64,000 nt of DNA from Vallitalea longa. Lineage in GTDB: Bacteria; Bacillota; Clostridia; Lachnospirales; Vallitaleaceae. Below the pieces are notes generated by a model. It did no database searches, was not told the DNA's origin, and saw only the letters and a program-made list of their open reading frames with translations. The DNA lies in NCBI RefSeq assembly GCF_027923465.1, contig NZ_BRLB01000001.1:62001-126000 (forward strand), written 5' to 3'. Position 1 is the first letter of the stretch. Every line of letters starts with the position of its first letter. Of the stretch, positions 28,015 through 38,009 are shown piece after piece. The translations under genes were made by a program, and so were the position numbers.

Positions 28015-29788
28015 CATTAAACCTCTCAACCTGGCCGCCTATTTCTACAAAACAACCGCCATTTTTTATATTACCTATATTGAAACTCATATTATCTTCA
28101 TATAACAATTTCAATCTAATATATATATTGAGAATCCCCATTCCATCTATTTGGAGACTGTATGACTTATAATTTTTTGATACTTTCTCGCAACGCATCA
28201 TTATATTATCAATAGTTCCATCACTAAATCCTATCCCATCATCTATAACTCTGATAGTCCAAATATCATCTGTAACAAAACCATCAATTCTTATATTACA
28301 TTTTTCATTATATTTCAAGCTGTTTTCAACTAAAGGTTGAATTATTAGCTTAGGAACTAATATATCAATCATATCTAAAGAAATATTCCAATCAATACAT
28401 ATATCTTCAAAACGTTCCTCCATAATATCCATATACTTGTCCACATATTGCATCTCATCTGCTATAGTGACACTATTAGTATTATTAGATGATATATACC
28501 GTAACATATGTGTCAGGGCAAAACAGACTCTTGAAACTTTATCATTCTCATTATTTTCTGCTAACGCTGATATTGTCATAAGCGTATTATATAAAAAATG
28601 TGGTTGCATCTGTGATTGTAACGCTAACATTTTAGATTGAACTTCAAATGATTCCAAACTAACTATTTTATCTAAAGAATCAACTAATTTTTTTTGCATA
28701 TTATTTATAGTTGTATTTAATATGTCTATCTCATGAATATCTGTTTGAATTAAATTATATTGATATGAACTTCTTTGACGCAAATCAATATTTTCTATTT
28801 GGCTGCATATATTTTTTAAAGGTGTTGTAATTCTAATTGCAATTTTATATGTAAGGACTATAAGTATTATATTGACTATCAAGAAAATAACTACAGCAAA
28901 TAAAATGTACTTTTTTAAGGAAGAATAAAGTCTTGATGATTTAACTATTGATACCATATAGATATTTGAAGATTCTACTGGTAATATACTGATGATGTTC
29001 TTATTCTGCTTATATTTTCCTTGATTGATTTTACCATCTGACATGAAATCAGCAATGTCGAATTCATCTTTACCGTATATCGCATTACCTTTAATATCAT
29101 ATAACAATATTTTCATATCCTTAGTATCTTTAGTAGCGATAATGTCATTCATTAGCTCTTCTAATTTGATATAAGGAATATGAACTTCTAACATGGCTTC
29201 AGGTCTATTGAATATATTTTTCTCATTTATTGTTCTTGATAAAGAAATAGTGTCTTCATTAACAATTCCCTTACTCTTATGACTTTTGAAAAATTCTTCT
29301 AGAAAAGGATTATTTTTAACATAATTGATATTCTTATAACCATAATTAGCATAGTCTTGATAATAAGTAGAACTATCTACCTGTGTCTTATTAATGAAGT
29401 AGTTATTACCTAGCCATATATAATATCCATCATAAACATATATACCCACTTTATAACTTTTTTCAATCATTTTATATGCACTTAAATACATATCTCTAAA
29501 ATAACTGCTGAGATTACCGTTACTTTCATAAGTTTCCGGTAAATTAGTAATAGCTATATTCTTAAAAATCTTAGAATCTTTTAACGCAATGGAAAACTCA
29601 TTCATGTCTTCAAATATATTATCAATGTTTTTATTAATACTATGGACCATTTGCTCTTGTGTATCAATGATATTATTATTCATATCCACTCCCACATACA
29701 GCCCAAAAGTAATTAAAAGAATAGATATAAATGCAGTAAAAAAAATCACATATACTTTAAATAACTTATAAGATATATTTTTTTTCAT
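27998..29788 (-). CDS. YesM-like sensor histidine kinase
   Basis: 596 residues: helix (about 13-34), extracytoplasmic sensor (about 35-285), helix (about 290-312), HAMP-type linker, then a His_kinase domain with the phospho-acceptor His in QMQPHFLYNTL (about 397) and an ATP-binding domain with LVENSLKYN and DDGIGFSDG. This LytS/YesM type works with AraC-type response regulators such as the downstream partner, which it overlaps. It lies after the two permeases and most likely senses the extracellular glycan or oligosaccharide of this locus. Confidence 0.92.
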   Translation of the reverse strand: MKKNISYKLFKVYVIFFTAFISILLITFGLYVGVDMNNNIIDTQEQMVHSINKNIDNIFEDMNEFSIALKDSKIFKNIAITNLPETYESNGNLSSYFRDMYLSAYKMIEKSYKVGIYVYDGYYIWLGNNYFINKTQVDSSTYYQDYANYGYKNINYVKNNPFLEEFFKSHKSKGIVNEDTISLSRTINEKNIFNRPEAMLEVHIPYIKLEELMNDIIATKDTKDMKILLYDIKGNAIYGKDEFDIADFMSDGKINQGKYKQNKNIISILPVESSNIYMVSIVKSSRLYSSLKKYILFAVVIFLIVNIILIVLTYKIAIRITTPLKNICSQIENIDLRQRSSYQYNLIQTDIHEIDILNTTINNMQKKLVDSLDKIVSLESFEVQSKMLALQSQMQPHFLYNTLMTISALAENNENDKVSRVCFALTHMLRYISSNNTNSVTIADEMQYVDKYMDIMEERFEDICIDWNISLDMIDILVPKLIIQPLVENSLKYNEKCNIRIDGFVTDDIWTIRVIDDGIGFSDGTIDNIMMRCEKVSKNYKSYSLQIDGMGILNIYIRLKLLYEDNMSFNIGNIKNGGCFVEIGGQVERFNDERDI

Positions 29789-29897
29789 AAAATCACCTAA
29801 ATGTGAGACTTAATTATTATAATGTATACCACTTAATTACTTTTTATATTTTATTAATATATATTATACACTATTTTTAAGTTGATTTGTAGAACAC

Positions 29898-30728
29898 TTA
29901 ACCTTTCACTGCTCCAGCAACCATTCCGGATATGATATATTTTTGACCTATAGCATATATTATGATTATTGGTAATATCGCATATAAAATAGTCACACTG
30001 ACTAGATTCCAACTTGCTGTAAAAGTACCATAAAAATTATAGACTTGCTGTACAATAACTGCTTTTGAAGGATCAGGCAACATATAAAGTGGTATAGTGA
30101 AGTCATTCCAGACATTAAGGAAATTAATCATAACAACCGTTACAGTAACTGGCTTTACCATAGGAAATATTACAGAAAAAAATATTTTGTTAGCAGAAGC
30201 ACCATCCATTATTGCAGCTTCATCCATTTCAACGGGTATACTATTAATAAAACCATAGTATAAGAATACACTAAGAGGTAATATAAGTGCTGTACATAAG
30301 AATATTACTCCAACACGTGAGTTATAAAGATTTAACCATCTCATAACTTTTACAACTGTAACCATATTAACAGGAAACATTAACCCTAATGAAAAATAAA
30401 TATAGATTCCTCGATTAACACGTGTCTTATTTCTAGCAAGAACAAAAGCACATAAGGACGAACAGATGACACTAATAGTTACAGCTCCACCACTAAGTAA
30501 AAAACTGTTCATATAAGACCTTGGTATATTCCCTACTTCCCATACTTTCTTGAAATTTTCCAAATGTATAGATTTAGGTAAAGACAAGCTCATATTAAGT
30601 GCTTCATTAGTTGTCTTGAATGCATTAAATAGAACTATCAAAAATGGAGTAATCACTATTAATGATATTATCCATGCAAGTAATCCTTTTAATAAATTAA
30701 TTAACTTCGTTTTTGTTTTACCGTTCAT
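29898..30728 (-). CDS. Carbohydrate ABC permease (MalG type)
   Basis: About 276 residues with six hydrophobic helices and the docking loop MDEAAIMDGASANKIFFSVI (about 172-191). The C-terminus IISGMVAGAVKG is typical of the MalG half. I use the ATG at 30728 (MNGKTK), nine bases after GGAGG; a TTG at 30746 would give a longer form. Partner of the permease 18 bases upstream. The likely binding protein is encoded about 8 kb upstream, beyond the giant secreted protein. Confidence 0.92.
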   Translation of the reverse strand: MNGKTKTKLINLLKGLLAWIISLIVITPFLIVLFNAFKTTNEALNMSLSLPKSIHLENFKKVWEVGNIPRSYMNSFLLSGGAVTISVICSSLCAFVLARNKTRVNRGIYIYFSLGLMFPVNMVTVVKVMRWLNLYNSRVGVIFLCTALILPLSVFLYYGFINSIPVEMDEAAIMDGASANKIFFSVIFPMVKPVTVTVVMINFLNVWNDFTIPLYMLPDPSKAVIVQQVYNFYGTFTASWNLVSVTILYAILPIIIIYAIGQKYIISGMVAGAVKG

Positions 30729-30746
30729 TTTCTTAACCCTCCCCAA

Positions 30747-31622
30747 CTAAGCATCGTTATCTTTATTAGTCAACTTTAATGTAATCAGTCCAAAAATTGC
30801 AGTTATAAAAAATACGATAACACCATAAGCAGTTGACATACCATATAGTTTCTTACCAAATTCTTTGTAAACAATTGTATTAATAAGTTCTGTTGAACCT
30901 GCTGGACCTCCTCCTGTTAATACAAAAATTATATCAAAAGCTTTTAAGCCTTGTGAGAGGTTCAATAAAAGATTGATTGCGAAAGATGGCATCATACGTG
31001 GCAAAGTTATGTAAATAAGTTGTTGCCAAGCAGTTGCACCGTCTATTGAGGCTGCTTCATAATAAACTGCATCAATCAATTGAAGACCAGCTAAATAAAT
31101 TACCATATTAAATCCTGTCTGTCTCCATATCTCAACGAACATTGTTGTTCCAAGTGCCGTAGATTTAGTAGTTAACCATGGGACTGCTATATTATCTAAT
31201 CCCAAGCTTATCAATAACTGATTGACAAAACCATTAGTCATAAATAAAGATCCAAATATCAGACCAATGATTAATGGTGAGAGCATAGAAGGTAAAAAGT
31301 ATATTGACCTTAAGACATGTCTTGTTTTCAAACCTTTATTCACCAGTAAAGCAAGTGCAAAACCTATAATGTTTTTGAATACAGTAGTTATCAAACCGAA
31401 ATAGATTGTTCGTAGAATAATGCCTGATAATTCTGGAGTAGTAAATATCTTCTTAAAATTACTGAACCCAATGAATTTAGAAACCTCTCCTGATAATTTT
31501 ATTGCATTCCAATTAGTAAGCGAATAATAAAAACCTAAAATAACAGGTATTATAAATAGTATTGTATAAAAAGCTAGTGCCGGTATTGTAAATCCCTGAC
31601 GATATATTTTTTTAGTAGCCAT
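30747..31622 (-). CDS. Carbohydrate ABC permease (MalF type)
   Basis: 291 residues, six helices, docking loop YEAASIDGATAWQQLIYITL (about 189-208) and the FDIIFVLTGGGPAGSTE segment common to MalF/UgpA-like subunits. A strong GGAGGT precedes the start. First gene of the permease-permease-kinase-regulator unit; a terminator at 31841-31871 separates it from the large glycosidase gene. As at the sulfatase locus, no dedicated ATPase is encoded. Confidence 0.92.
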   Translation of the reverse strand: MATKKIYRQGFTIPALAFYTILFIIPVILGFYYSLTNWNAIKLSGEVSKFIGFSNFKKIFTTPELSGIILRTIYFGLITTVFKNIIGFALALLVNKGLKTRHVLRSIYFLPSMLSPLIIGLIFGSLFMTNGFVNQLLISLGLDNIAVPWLTTKSTALGTTMFVEIWRQTGFNMVIYLAGLQLIDAVYYEAASIDGATAWQQLIYITLPRMMPSFAINLLLNLSQGLKAFDIIFVLTGGGPAGSTELINTIVYKEFGKKLYGMSTAYGVIVFFITAIFGLITLKLTNKDNDA

Positions 31623-31840
31623 ATTGTACCTCCAAGACTTAATATTAATCTAAAATTCTCTTACGTCTAACTCAAGATTTTTCATGGTTTCTTCATCAAA
31701 ATTCCCCCTCATCATTCTCATCATTTAAGAACTTTATCTTTGTATATAATTATATTTTAATGATTACTTGATTTCCATGGATTGTTCTTACTTGCTTTGT
31801 GTAAATATTTTACCTTGTTATATGAATTTTTAGGATAATA

Positions 31841-31871
31841 AAAGGACCTTAATTTCATATCAAGGTCCTTT
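31841..31871 (-). terminator. Terminator after the giant secreted protein gene
   Basis: Perfect 10-bp stem (AAAGGACCTT 31841-31850 with AAGGTCCTTT 31862-31871), 11-nt loop, followed on the minus strand by TTATTAT. It lies about 70 bases past the stop of the 1979-residue gene. The rest of 31623-31941 presumably carries the promoter of the permease operon; nothing clear was found. Confidence 0.75.
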
Positions 31872-31941
31872 GTAATAATTTGATTTATTGTATTAATACA
31901 ACATACTTACTTATATATGATAAATGTTACATGTACATCAT

Positions 31942-34900
31942 TTATTTATTTTCTCCAAAATCAGTATTTCTGAATTTCGGTGAAGTCGCGTTTTCATTGT
32001 AAGGCCACATGTTCGCAAATAGTCCAACGTATGAATCATTGACAATATTGACATTATCTCTATACTCTAGTTGAAGTACATCATCAATATAAACATTAAT
32101 TAATCCATTTTGAAATTCCGTTTTTAGGCTAACCCAATCACTATCATCCATTATGTATTGTTGGGACTTCAGTATGCCTATTCCACTTTTTTCAATTGCA
32201 ACCTTATTCTTGCTAATCAGTATTTCATATCCTTGTTGTTTTGCACCATCACTTGTATCATTTCCCCAACCGATAGCTAATCCCTGCTTTTGACCATTAT
32301 CTGACCCTAAGAAAACATCAGCTTGAATAACCCCTTCTGACATAGTTATACCTTTTCTGATCAACACCTCATCTTTTCCAGTTACCGGAGCAATAAATTC
32401 ACCATTTTCATTTAGAATCCATTCTGCATCTCTGACTGATAGATTTTGCCACTTGACCTCTAACTCACCTAGAACGTTCACAATCAATGGTTCAGATATA
32501 TAGTCTACTCCATTAATCTGAGTTTTTGCGGTTATTGTTATATCTTGCGTTGTATTTGGTGTTTTTATGACTGTTATTGTTTGACTATCTTCATTAATAC
32601 TAATCAGTGATGTATCACTTACATCATATATAATATTTTCATTATTAATATTAATATCGGGGTTTTCAGGAGTTACAGTAAATGCAACCTCATCTCCCTG
32701 TTTCATTTCTACACTGTTATTATCATTCACTTGTAAATTAAATTTCGTTGAACCGTCATTATTATTATCTCTACCATAAGCTTCAAGTTCTACAACATTT
32801 ACATAAGATTTCATATTGGAATCATCAAGAGTATAGAAACCACTATTATATAGTCTTACATATCTACCAACTATAGGTTCATCAAATACGATATCATTTC
32901 CAAGTTCGGTAGAAACAAATAATTGGTCTTTACCATTACCCATACCCAATTCATTATTAATATCATTATTAAATACTGTAACTACATCAGAACTGAAATC
33001 TTCTTTGGTTGATACTTGTATAACAGTATCATAATATCTGAAACCAGCTTGACCGTATCCCATCTGACCATAAGGTCTATAGAATTGTGTGAAAGATATA
33101 GCATCAATAAGATATTCTTTTCCTAGATCAATCCCATACATTAATTTTCCTACATTGTCTTTTCTAGCCGACCATGGTGTATCTTTTCCAGCTAAATCTA
33201 GTGCCTTACCATCATTTATTCTATGCCTATCGGTCATATTATCACTGAATATGTCTTTACCCGTAGAGATATTGGTTGCTTTCCCTTTATCAAAACTTAG
33301 ATTATTAGTAAATCTATCAATTTTTGTTTTGGATACAGCTTCATTGTAGAAAACAAATTCATCTACTATTCCATTAAATATATTATCTTCATCTATATCC
33401 GAACCAATATACATATTTGATGAACTATCTTTAACATTATCTTGTGTCCCTCTTGCTACCTCTATGCCATTTTGATAAAGAATAAAATTATTGTTATCTC
33501 GTATGACTGCAAAGCTATTGAATGCCTGCCGTTTTTCCTCAGCTAGGGCATCGTATTTTATAGATTTATTAGCTACAAGCTCTATATTATTTACATTGCC
33601 CAAAATATTAAGATGCAATTTTCCATCTTCAATATATAGATTCATTTGATTATCGGATAACAGAACTTGTTTCCCTGCCATTTCATATTCATCATTCAGA
33701 TCATTATTATCTCTTGGTTGATATTTGAACCAACCCATTATTGAATATGAATCTAATTCTTTTATAGGTGATGCAATTTTAATCAAATTATTTTGTGTCT
33801 CATTGATGTATATTCCCTTATCAAATGGTGTGTATAATCTCATAAAATCTCCATTTGCCATATTGCCAATGTTACCTGATAGCCCATCAATGATTTCATT
33901 ACCATCTTCTTCATCCATAGAATATATACTGACTGCTGATTCATATTCATCAAGTAGCTTGAGGTTATCTTTTGCTTCATTCACTGAGATTAATTTATTT
34001 ACTGCTTCATTGGCATCATAATCATCGTTTTCCAATATAGTCTTTAATTGAGTAAAAGCATCTTCATATATACTATAACTATTATCTGTATAATATTTCT
34101 TATTGATGTATGCAACCTTAGCCAAAGCATTTTTAAAACCTATAGAATTAGAATAATATAAACCATTTACTTGTTCTTGTGTTAAACCTATTTTGAATAT
34201 CTCAACATCACTTATTAATCCGTTATAGAAAAATATTTTATCTCCACCTGCAGAATTAGTTATAGCACCTAAATATAATGCATTATGATAATTACCTATT
34301 ACTCTTTCTGTACTTATTTCTGCAGCTACATCACCATTTAAATACATAGCATACGAATTTCCATTACAGCTAACTATGATGTTATTCCACTCACCTAAAT
34401 TAATACTTTTTTTACTTATCAAATTGACTGATTCAGCATTATCGGAGTTACTGATATTAAATTTCGGTATACCATCTTCAATATAAACAGTAAAATCGTT
34501 TTCAGCTATTTCATCTTGACCTTGACTCATTATTATTTGTTTTGATATATCAGTCGTATTTATCCACATACTTATTGAATAGTCACTGTCATTCTTGATT
34601 AGATTAGTTCCTAAGTCTGCATATGCTCTTTTACTTGAATCAAACTTAGTAACATCTCCAATTACATCCTTAACGATTGTTGCATTTTTTATAGTAATTT
34701 GTTGCTGATTAATTATCTCAGGTGTTTTATCATTAACAATACTATCTAAAGGATATCTACTTATATAACCATACATTACATTATTATCCTCAGTATCAAC
34801 AACATTACTTGCTGCTGATCTGTCTTTTACGTTTTTGACTGTTAATGTATATGTTTTCATTGGAATCAGATTATCTACGGTTAATGTAACCTCATTTTCA

Positions 34901-37881
34901 TGTACCTCACTGTTTATTACATTGATGTTCTCTGTAAATGTATAGTTCTCAATATTGCTTCCTGACATTTCATCAATCGGCTCATTAAATATTATCTTGA
35001 TTTTATTTTGTTCTAAAGGAATTACATTAATTATGTCTGGATTTACTGTATCAACTAAAGTTTCTGCAACAAACTCATCACTCTTGGTTCCTTTTGTGTC
35101 TGCTACTACTGCTTCTACTGTATATTTAAATGTAGCATTTTCAGGTAATGTTTCATCCCTATAAGTATTGGTAATAGAACTACCTACTAGCTCTCCATTT
35201 CTGTATATATTAAAATAATCAACAGCAGGTTCATCAGGACATATTTCACCATTTTGAATAACTGTTACTTCAACATCTTTATCCCAAGAAAAAGAAATAG
35301 AATGTTCAGTATTAGATGTTAAAACAACATCATTGACTTTTCCTATATTTATTTTTGTTTCAGGTACTTGTCCTTGCTCATAAATTGTATAATATGTAAA
35401 TGACATTGGTGGCAAAGTGACTTCTAGCATAACATTTCCATTTGAATCAATTGGCATATTTTGAACATTCGTACCTTCTTTTACAAAATCTGCTTGACCT
35501 CTTGTAATACCAATTTCAGGTGTTTCATTACAATAATTTGGTTCTTCACTTGGAATCCATGAATAATTAGGAGGCCATTGCCCATAACGTTTTACATTTT
35601 TACCAAGAGAACCTTTTAGAGGTATATTGGGATAAGTCATATCAGTAAGTCCTGTATAATACATAGGTACAGTAATTACTTCTGTCCTCTCTTCATCTGA
35701 CTGATTGTATACCCACAGTAAACCTTTTTCACCATCATTCTGAGAATTGACATGATAGAGTGTATCTAATTTAGTTGTTGATTGTCTATTTGAGTTTTCT
35801 GGATACATAGCTTGAGAAATTTTGATCATATCAGAATTAATAATTCCTCTATGTCTCTTATAGAAATCAACCCATTTTTTCATTATTGGCAGAGATTCAT
35901 CATCAAATAAACTATCACCTCGATAATCTGATGTAACACCATTACCTAAATTCTGAGCTAATACCCAATTATAGTCATCCAAATGTTCACGAAATGGTTT
36001 AAAAGCTGCAGCATCACCACCTCCGTGATATTGGACAAATGGTATATGAGACCAACTTAGAGAAGTATTCTTTCCATATGATGAATTATATATGATTTGC
36101 CTGCCATATAGAAGTTGTTCATGTCTCGGTTGACTCCAAGCTATTTCTTCATATCCAATAGCTCCTTTGTTTCCACCATTCAAATAATACCATGCAGGTA
36201 ATTTTACATATACATCTAAATCTCTCATTGTTTTAGTCAACGTTCTAACTGCATTTTCCCACTGTTTTACTACAGAATCATAATAACCGTTATGTACCTT
36301 ATATTTTGATTCGTTTCCTGTCGTTGTGCTTGACGAATCACCAGGATCTGTCTCTCTATCTTTATTTATATGTTCTTCTCCATTATCACAAGCACTGCCT
36401 GGATAAGCACCATCGATTTCAACACAATCAACACCTGTATATTCAACAAAGTGTTTAAAATTATCCCAATAATCATCAAAGGCAGCACTAGCCATACACC
36501 ATGTTCCCCATTGTCCTATATCGTTAGAACCATATGATGCTCCATTATTTCTATATTTCCCTAAAGTATATTGTGCTTGATATATACCAATATCAATTCC
36601 TTTAGTATGAGCATAGTCTATCAGGTCCTTATAATGATTTAATCTATCCGTATTTCGGGTAAGCATAGATTCTGACATGTCTGGTGCAGCATAAGATTGG
36701 ATAATCATTTCAAAACCTGCTTCTGCTGCATGATCTATAACCTCTTTAGTCAATCTTTGAGTACAATGAAATGTTATTGGATTATCTGTAGTCCATGGGA
36801 ATAATTTTTTATACATACCTTTTATTTCTTTACATTTATTTTCAAACCAATATGTACTATGTAATAATTCATAAACATCAAATGTTATAAATTCTTCATC
36901 TTTATTTAATTCATACCCAGGACCTATTTCATAACATGCATGTACCATATCTGGCAGTTCTTTAAATGCACTATTCTCTTTTTCGTTTTTACAACCACAT
37001 GGAAGTTTTGTGTTAATTGGTACCGTAGATTCAGTCCCACAAGTATACGTCGTTTCCATATGAATTTGGTCTTTCATATCTTCTTTGGCATTTAGTACTT
37101 CTGGTGCTAATTTTCCTACTGTAATTACATGTTCTGATGTATTACATATTTCAACACGCTTTTTCATCGCTGAAATACCATCATACATTTCATATATTAC
37201 TTTAATATTAATTCCTTGATAAGCTTCTTTAAATGTATCTGGCGCTCTAAACTTGAAAACTACTCTCTTACCTGATGGTGGCCACTCACCAACCGATGGA
37301 TCACTATATAATTTACTAGGAGTCCATTCAAATGGTTTTTCGCACTCATCATAGATTTCATATCCATCAAATATAAATGTATTGCTATTTTCTATCCCAC
37401 CAACATAATAATACTCTGGATCCAAATTTATTGTCTTATGATTATAAATCTCATTATATGGTTTATCATAAAGTCCTATATATATATCAGGTTTTACTTC
37501 TTCTTTCAGAAATTCCTGCTCTGTATATAGATTCTTATAACTTTGTGAATAGAATTCTGTTGAGCCAATCTGGGGAATATTGAATTTTCTTTCAATAACA
37601 GCATTCTTCATGATAATAGAATTTTCATTTTTAATAACCGTGGTAGGCATATCGTTTGTTGTTTCAAGCCAAAATTCTTTACCCTCTTTTGTTACTGCTT
37701 CTTCTAGGTTATGGATTTCAATTCCGTTTTCATCCATATAAGGTGTTGCTATGAAACCTTCATCTTGGTTAGCTCTTTCCTGAGCATTTACTGTTAAAGA
37801 TATTGATGGTATTAATGAACTAACTATCATTGTAATACTAATTAAAAATACTCTAATATAATTTTTAAAATTATTCAACAT
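31942..37881 (-). CDS. Giant secreted multidomain glycoside-hydrolase-like protein
   Basis: 1979 residues with a signal peptide (cleavage after about LTVNA, residue 33). Residues about 60-830 hold a beta-rich region and a TIM barrel resembling clan GH-D alpha-galactosidase-type enzymes; VDCVEIDGAYPG (about 485-495) has an Asp where the nucleophile is expected. Then by eye: fibronectin III (about 837-930), Ig-like/Big_5 (about 940-1037), LamG-like (about 1043-1240), a short helical spacer, second LamG-like (about 1327-1517), F5/8 discoidin-like (about 1540-1703), Big-like (about 1710-1800) and a C-terminal lectin-like sandwich (about 1805-1974). No sorting signal or SLH domain, so probably released. 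The exact GH family is not assigned. Confidence 0.78.
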   Translation of the reverse strand: MLNNFKNYIRVFLISITMIVSSLIPSISLTVNAQERANQDEGFIATPYMDENGIEIHNLEEAVTKEGKEFWLETTNDMPTTVIKNENSIIMKNAVIERKFNIPQIGSTEFYSQSYKNLYTEQEFLKEEVKPDIYIGLYDKPYNEIYNHKTINLDPEYYYVGGIENSNTFIFDGYEIYDECEKPFEWTPSKLYSDPSVGEWPPSGKRVVFKFRAPDTFKEAYQGINIKVIYEMYDGISAMKKRVEICNTSEHVITVGKLAPEVLNAKEDMKDQIHMETTYTCGTESTVPINTKLPCGCKNEKENSAFKELPDMVHACYEIGPGYELNKDEEFITFDVYELLHSTYWFENKCKEIKGMYKKLFPWTTDNPITFHCTQRLTKEVIDHAAEAGFEMIIQSYAAPDMSESMLTRNTDRLNHYKDLIDYAHTKGIDIGIYQAQYTLGKYRNNGASYGSNDIGQWGTWCMASAAFDDYWDNFKHFVEYTGVDCVEIDGAYPGSACDNGEEHINKDRETDPGDSSSTTTGNESKYKVHNGYYDSVVKQWENAVRTLTKTMRDLDVYVKLPAWYYLNGGNKGAIGYEEIAWSQPRHEQLLYGRQIIYNSSYGKNTSLSWSHIPFVQYHGGGDAAAFKPFREHLDDYNWVLAQNLGNGVTSDYRGDSLFDDESLPIMKKWVDFYKRHRGIINSDMIKISQAMYPENSNRQSTTKLDTLYHVNSQNDGEKGLLWVYNQSDEERTEVITVPMYYTGLTDMTYPNIPLKGSLGKNVKRYGQWPPNYSWIPSEEPNYCNETPEIGITRGQADFVKEGTNVQNMPIDSNGNVMLEVTLPPMSFTYYTIYEQGQVPETKINIGKVNDVVLTSNTEHSISFSWDKDVEVTVIQNGEICPDEPAVDYFNIYRNGELVGSSITNTYRDETLPENATFKYTVEAVVADTKGTKSDEFVAETLVDTVNPDIINVIPLEQNKIKIIFNEPIDEMSGSNIENYTFTENINVINSEVHENEVTLTVDNLIPMKTYTLTVKNVKDRSAASNVVDTEDNNVMYGYISRYPLDSIVNDKTPEIINQQQITIKNATIVKDVIGDVTKFDSSKRAYADLGTNLIKNDSDYSISMWINTTDISKQIIMSQGQDEIAENDFTVYIEDGIPKFNISNSDNAESVNLISKKSINLGEWNNIIVSCNGNSYAMYLNGDVAAEISTERVIGNYHNALYLGAITNSAGGDKIFFYNGLISDVEIFKIGLTQEQVNGLYYSNSIGFKNALAKVAYINKKYYTDNSYSIYEDAFTQLKTILENDDYDANEAVNKLISVNEAKDNLKLLDEYESAVSIYSMDEEDGNEIIDGLSGNIGNMANGDFMRLYTPFDKGIYINETQNNLIKIASPIKELDSYSIMGWFKYQPRDNNDLNDEYEMAGKQVLLSDNQMNLYIEDGKLHLNILGNVNNIELVANKSIKYDALAEEKRQAFNSFAVIRDNNNFILYQNGIEVARGTQDNVKDSSSNMYIGSDIDEDNIFNGIVDEFVFYNEAVSKTKIDRFTNNLSFDKGKATNISTGKDIFSDNMTDRHRINDGKALDLAGKDTPWSARKDNVGKLMYGIDLGKEYLIDAISFTQFYRPYGQMGYGQAGFRYYDTVIQVSTKEDFSSDVVTVFNNDINNELGMGNGKDQLFVSTELGNDIVFDEPIVGRYVRLYNSGFYTLDDSNMKSYVNVVELEAYGRDNNNDGSTKFNLQVNDNNSVEMKQGDEVAFTVTPENPDININNENIIYDVSDTSLISINEDSQTITVIKTPNTTQDITITAKTQINGVDYISEPLIVNVLGELEVKWQNLSVRDAEWILNENGEFIAPVTGKDEVLIRKGITMSEGVIQADVFLGSDNGQKQGLAIGWGNDTSDGAKQQGYEILISKNKVAIEKSGIGILKSQQYIMDDSDWVSLKTEFQNGLINVYIDDVLQLEYRDNVNIVNDSYVGLFANMWPYNENATSPKFRNTDFGENK

Positions 37882-37956
37882 ATAGTCCTCCTTAGTTCAA
37901 AATTATAAAATCACAAAATCTTTTCATAAACACATAAATATAAAAATAAGGCTTAA

Positions 37957-37981
37957 GGAGAGCTATACGAATCAACTCTCC
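37957..37981 (-). terminator. Weak hairpin between binding protein and giant glycosidase genes
   Basis: GGAGAG (37957-37962 read on the plus strand) pairs with CTCTCC (37976-37981) around a 13-nt loop, with T-rich sequence some bases later on the minus strand. It may partly terminate transcription, so that the binding protein is made in excess of the large enzyme. The short stem makes this uncertain. Confidence 0.35.
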
Positions 37982-38009
37982 AACCATACCTTTATGTTCA
38001 TATAAAACC

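Noticed and set aside
31650-31724. 24-codon frame before the permease operon
   Set aside because: Repeated Met codons, no well-placed ribosome site for its start and no protein-like composition; likely leader sequence.
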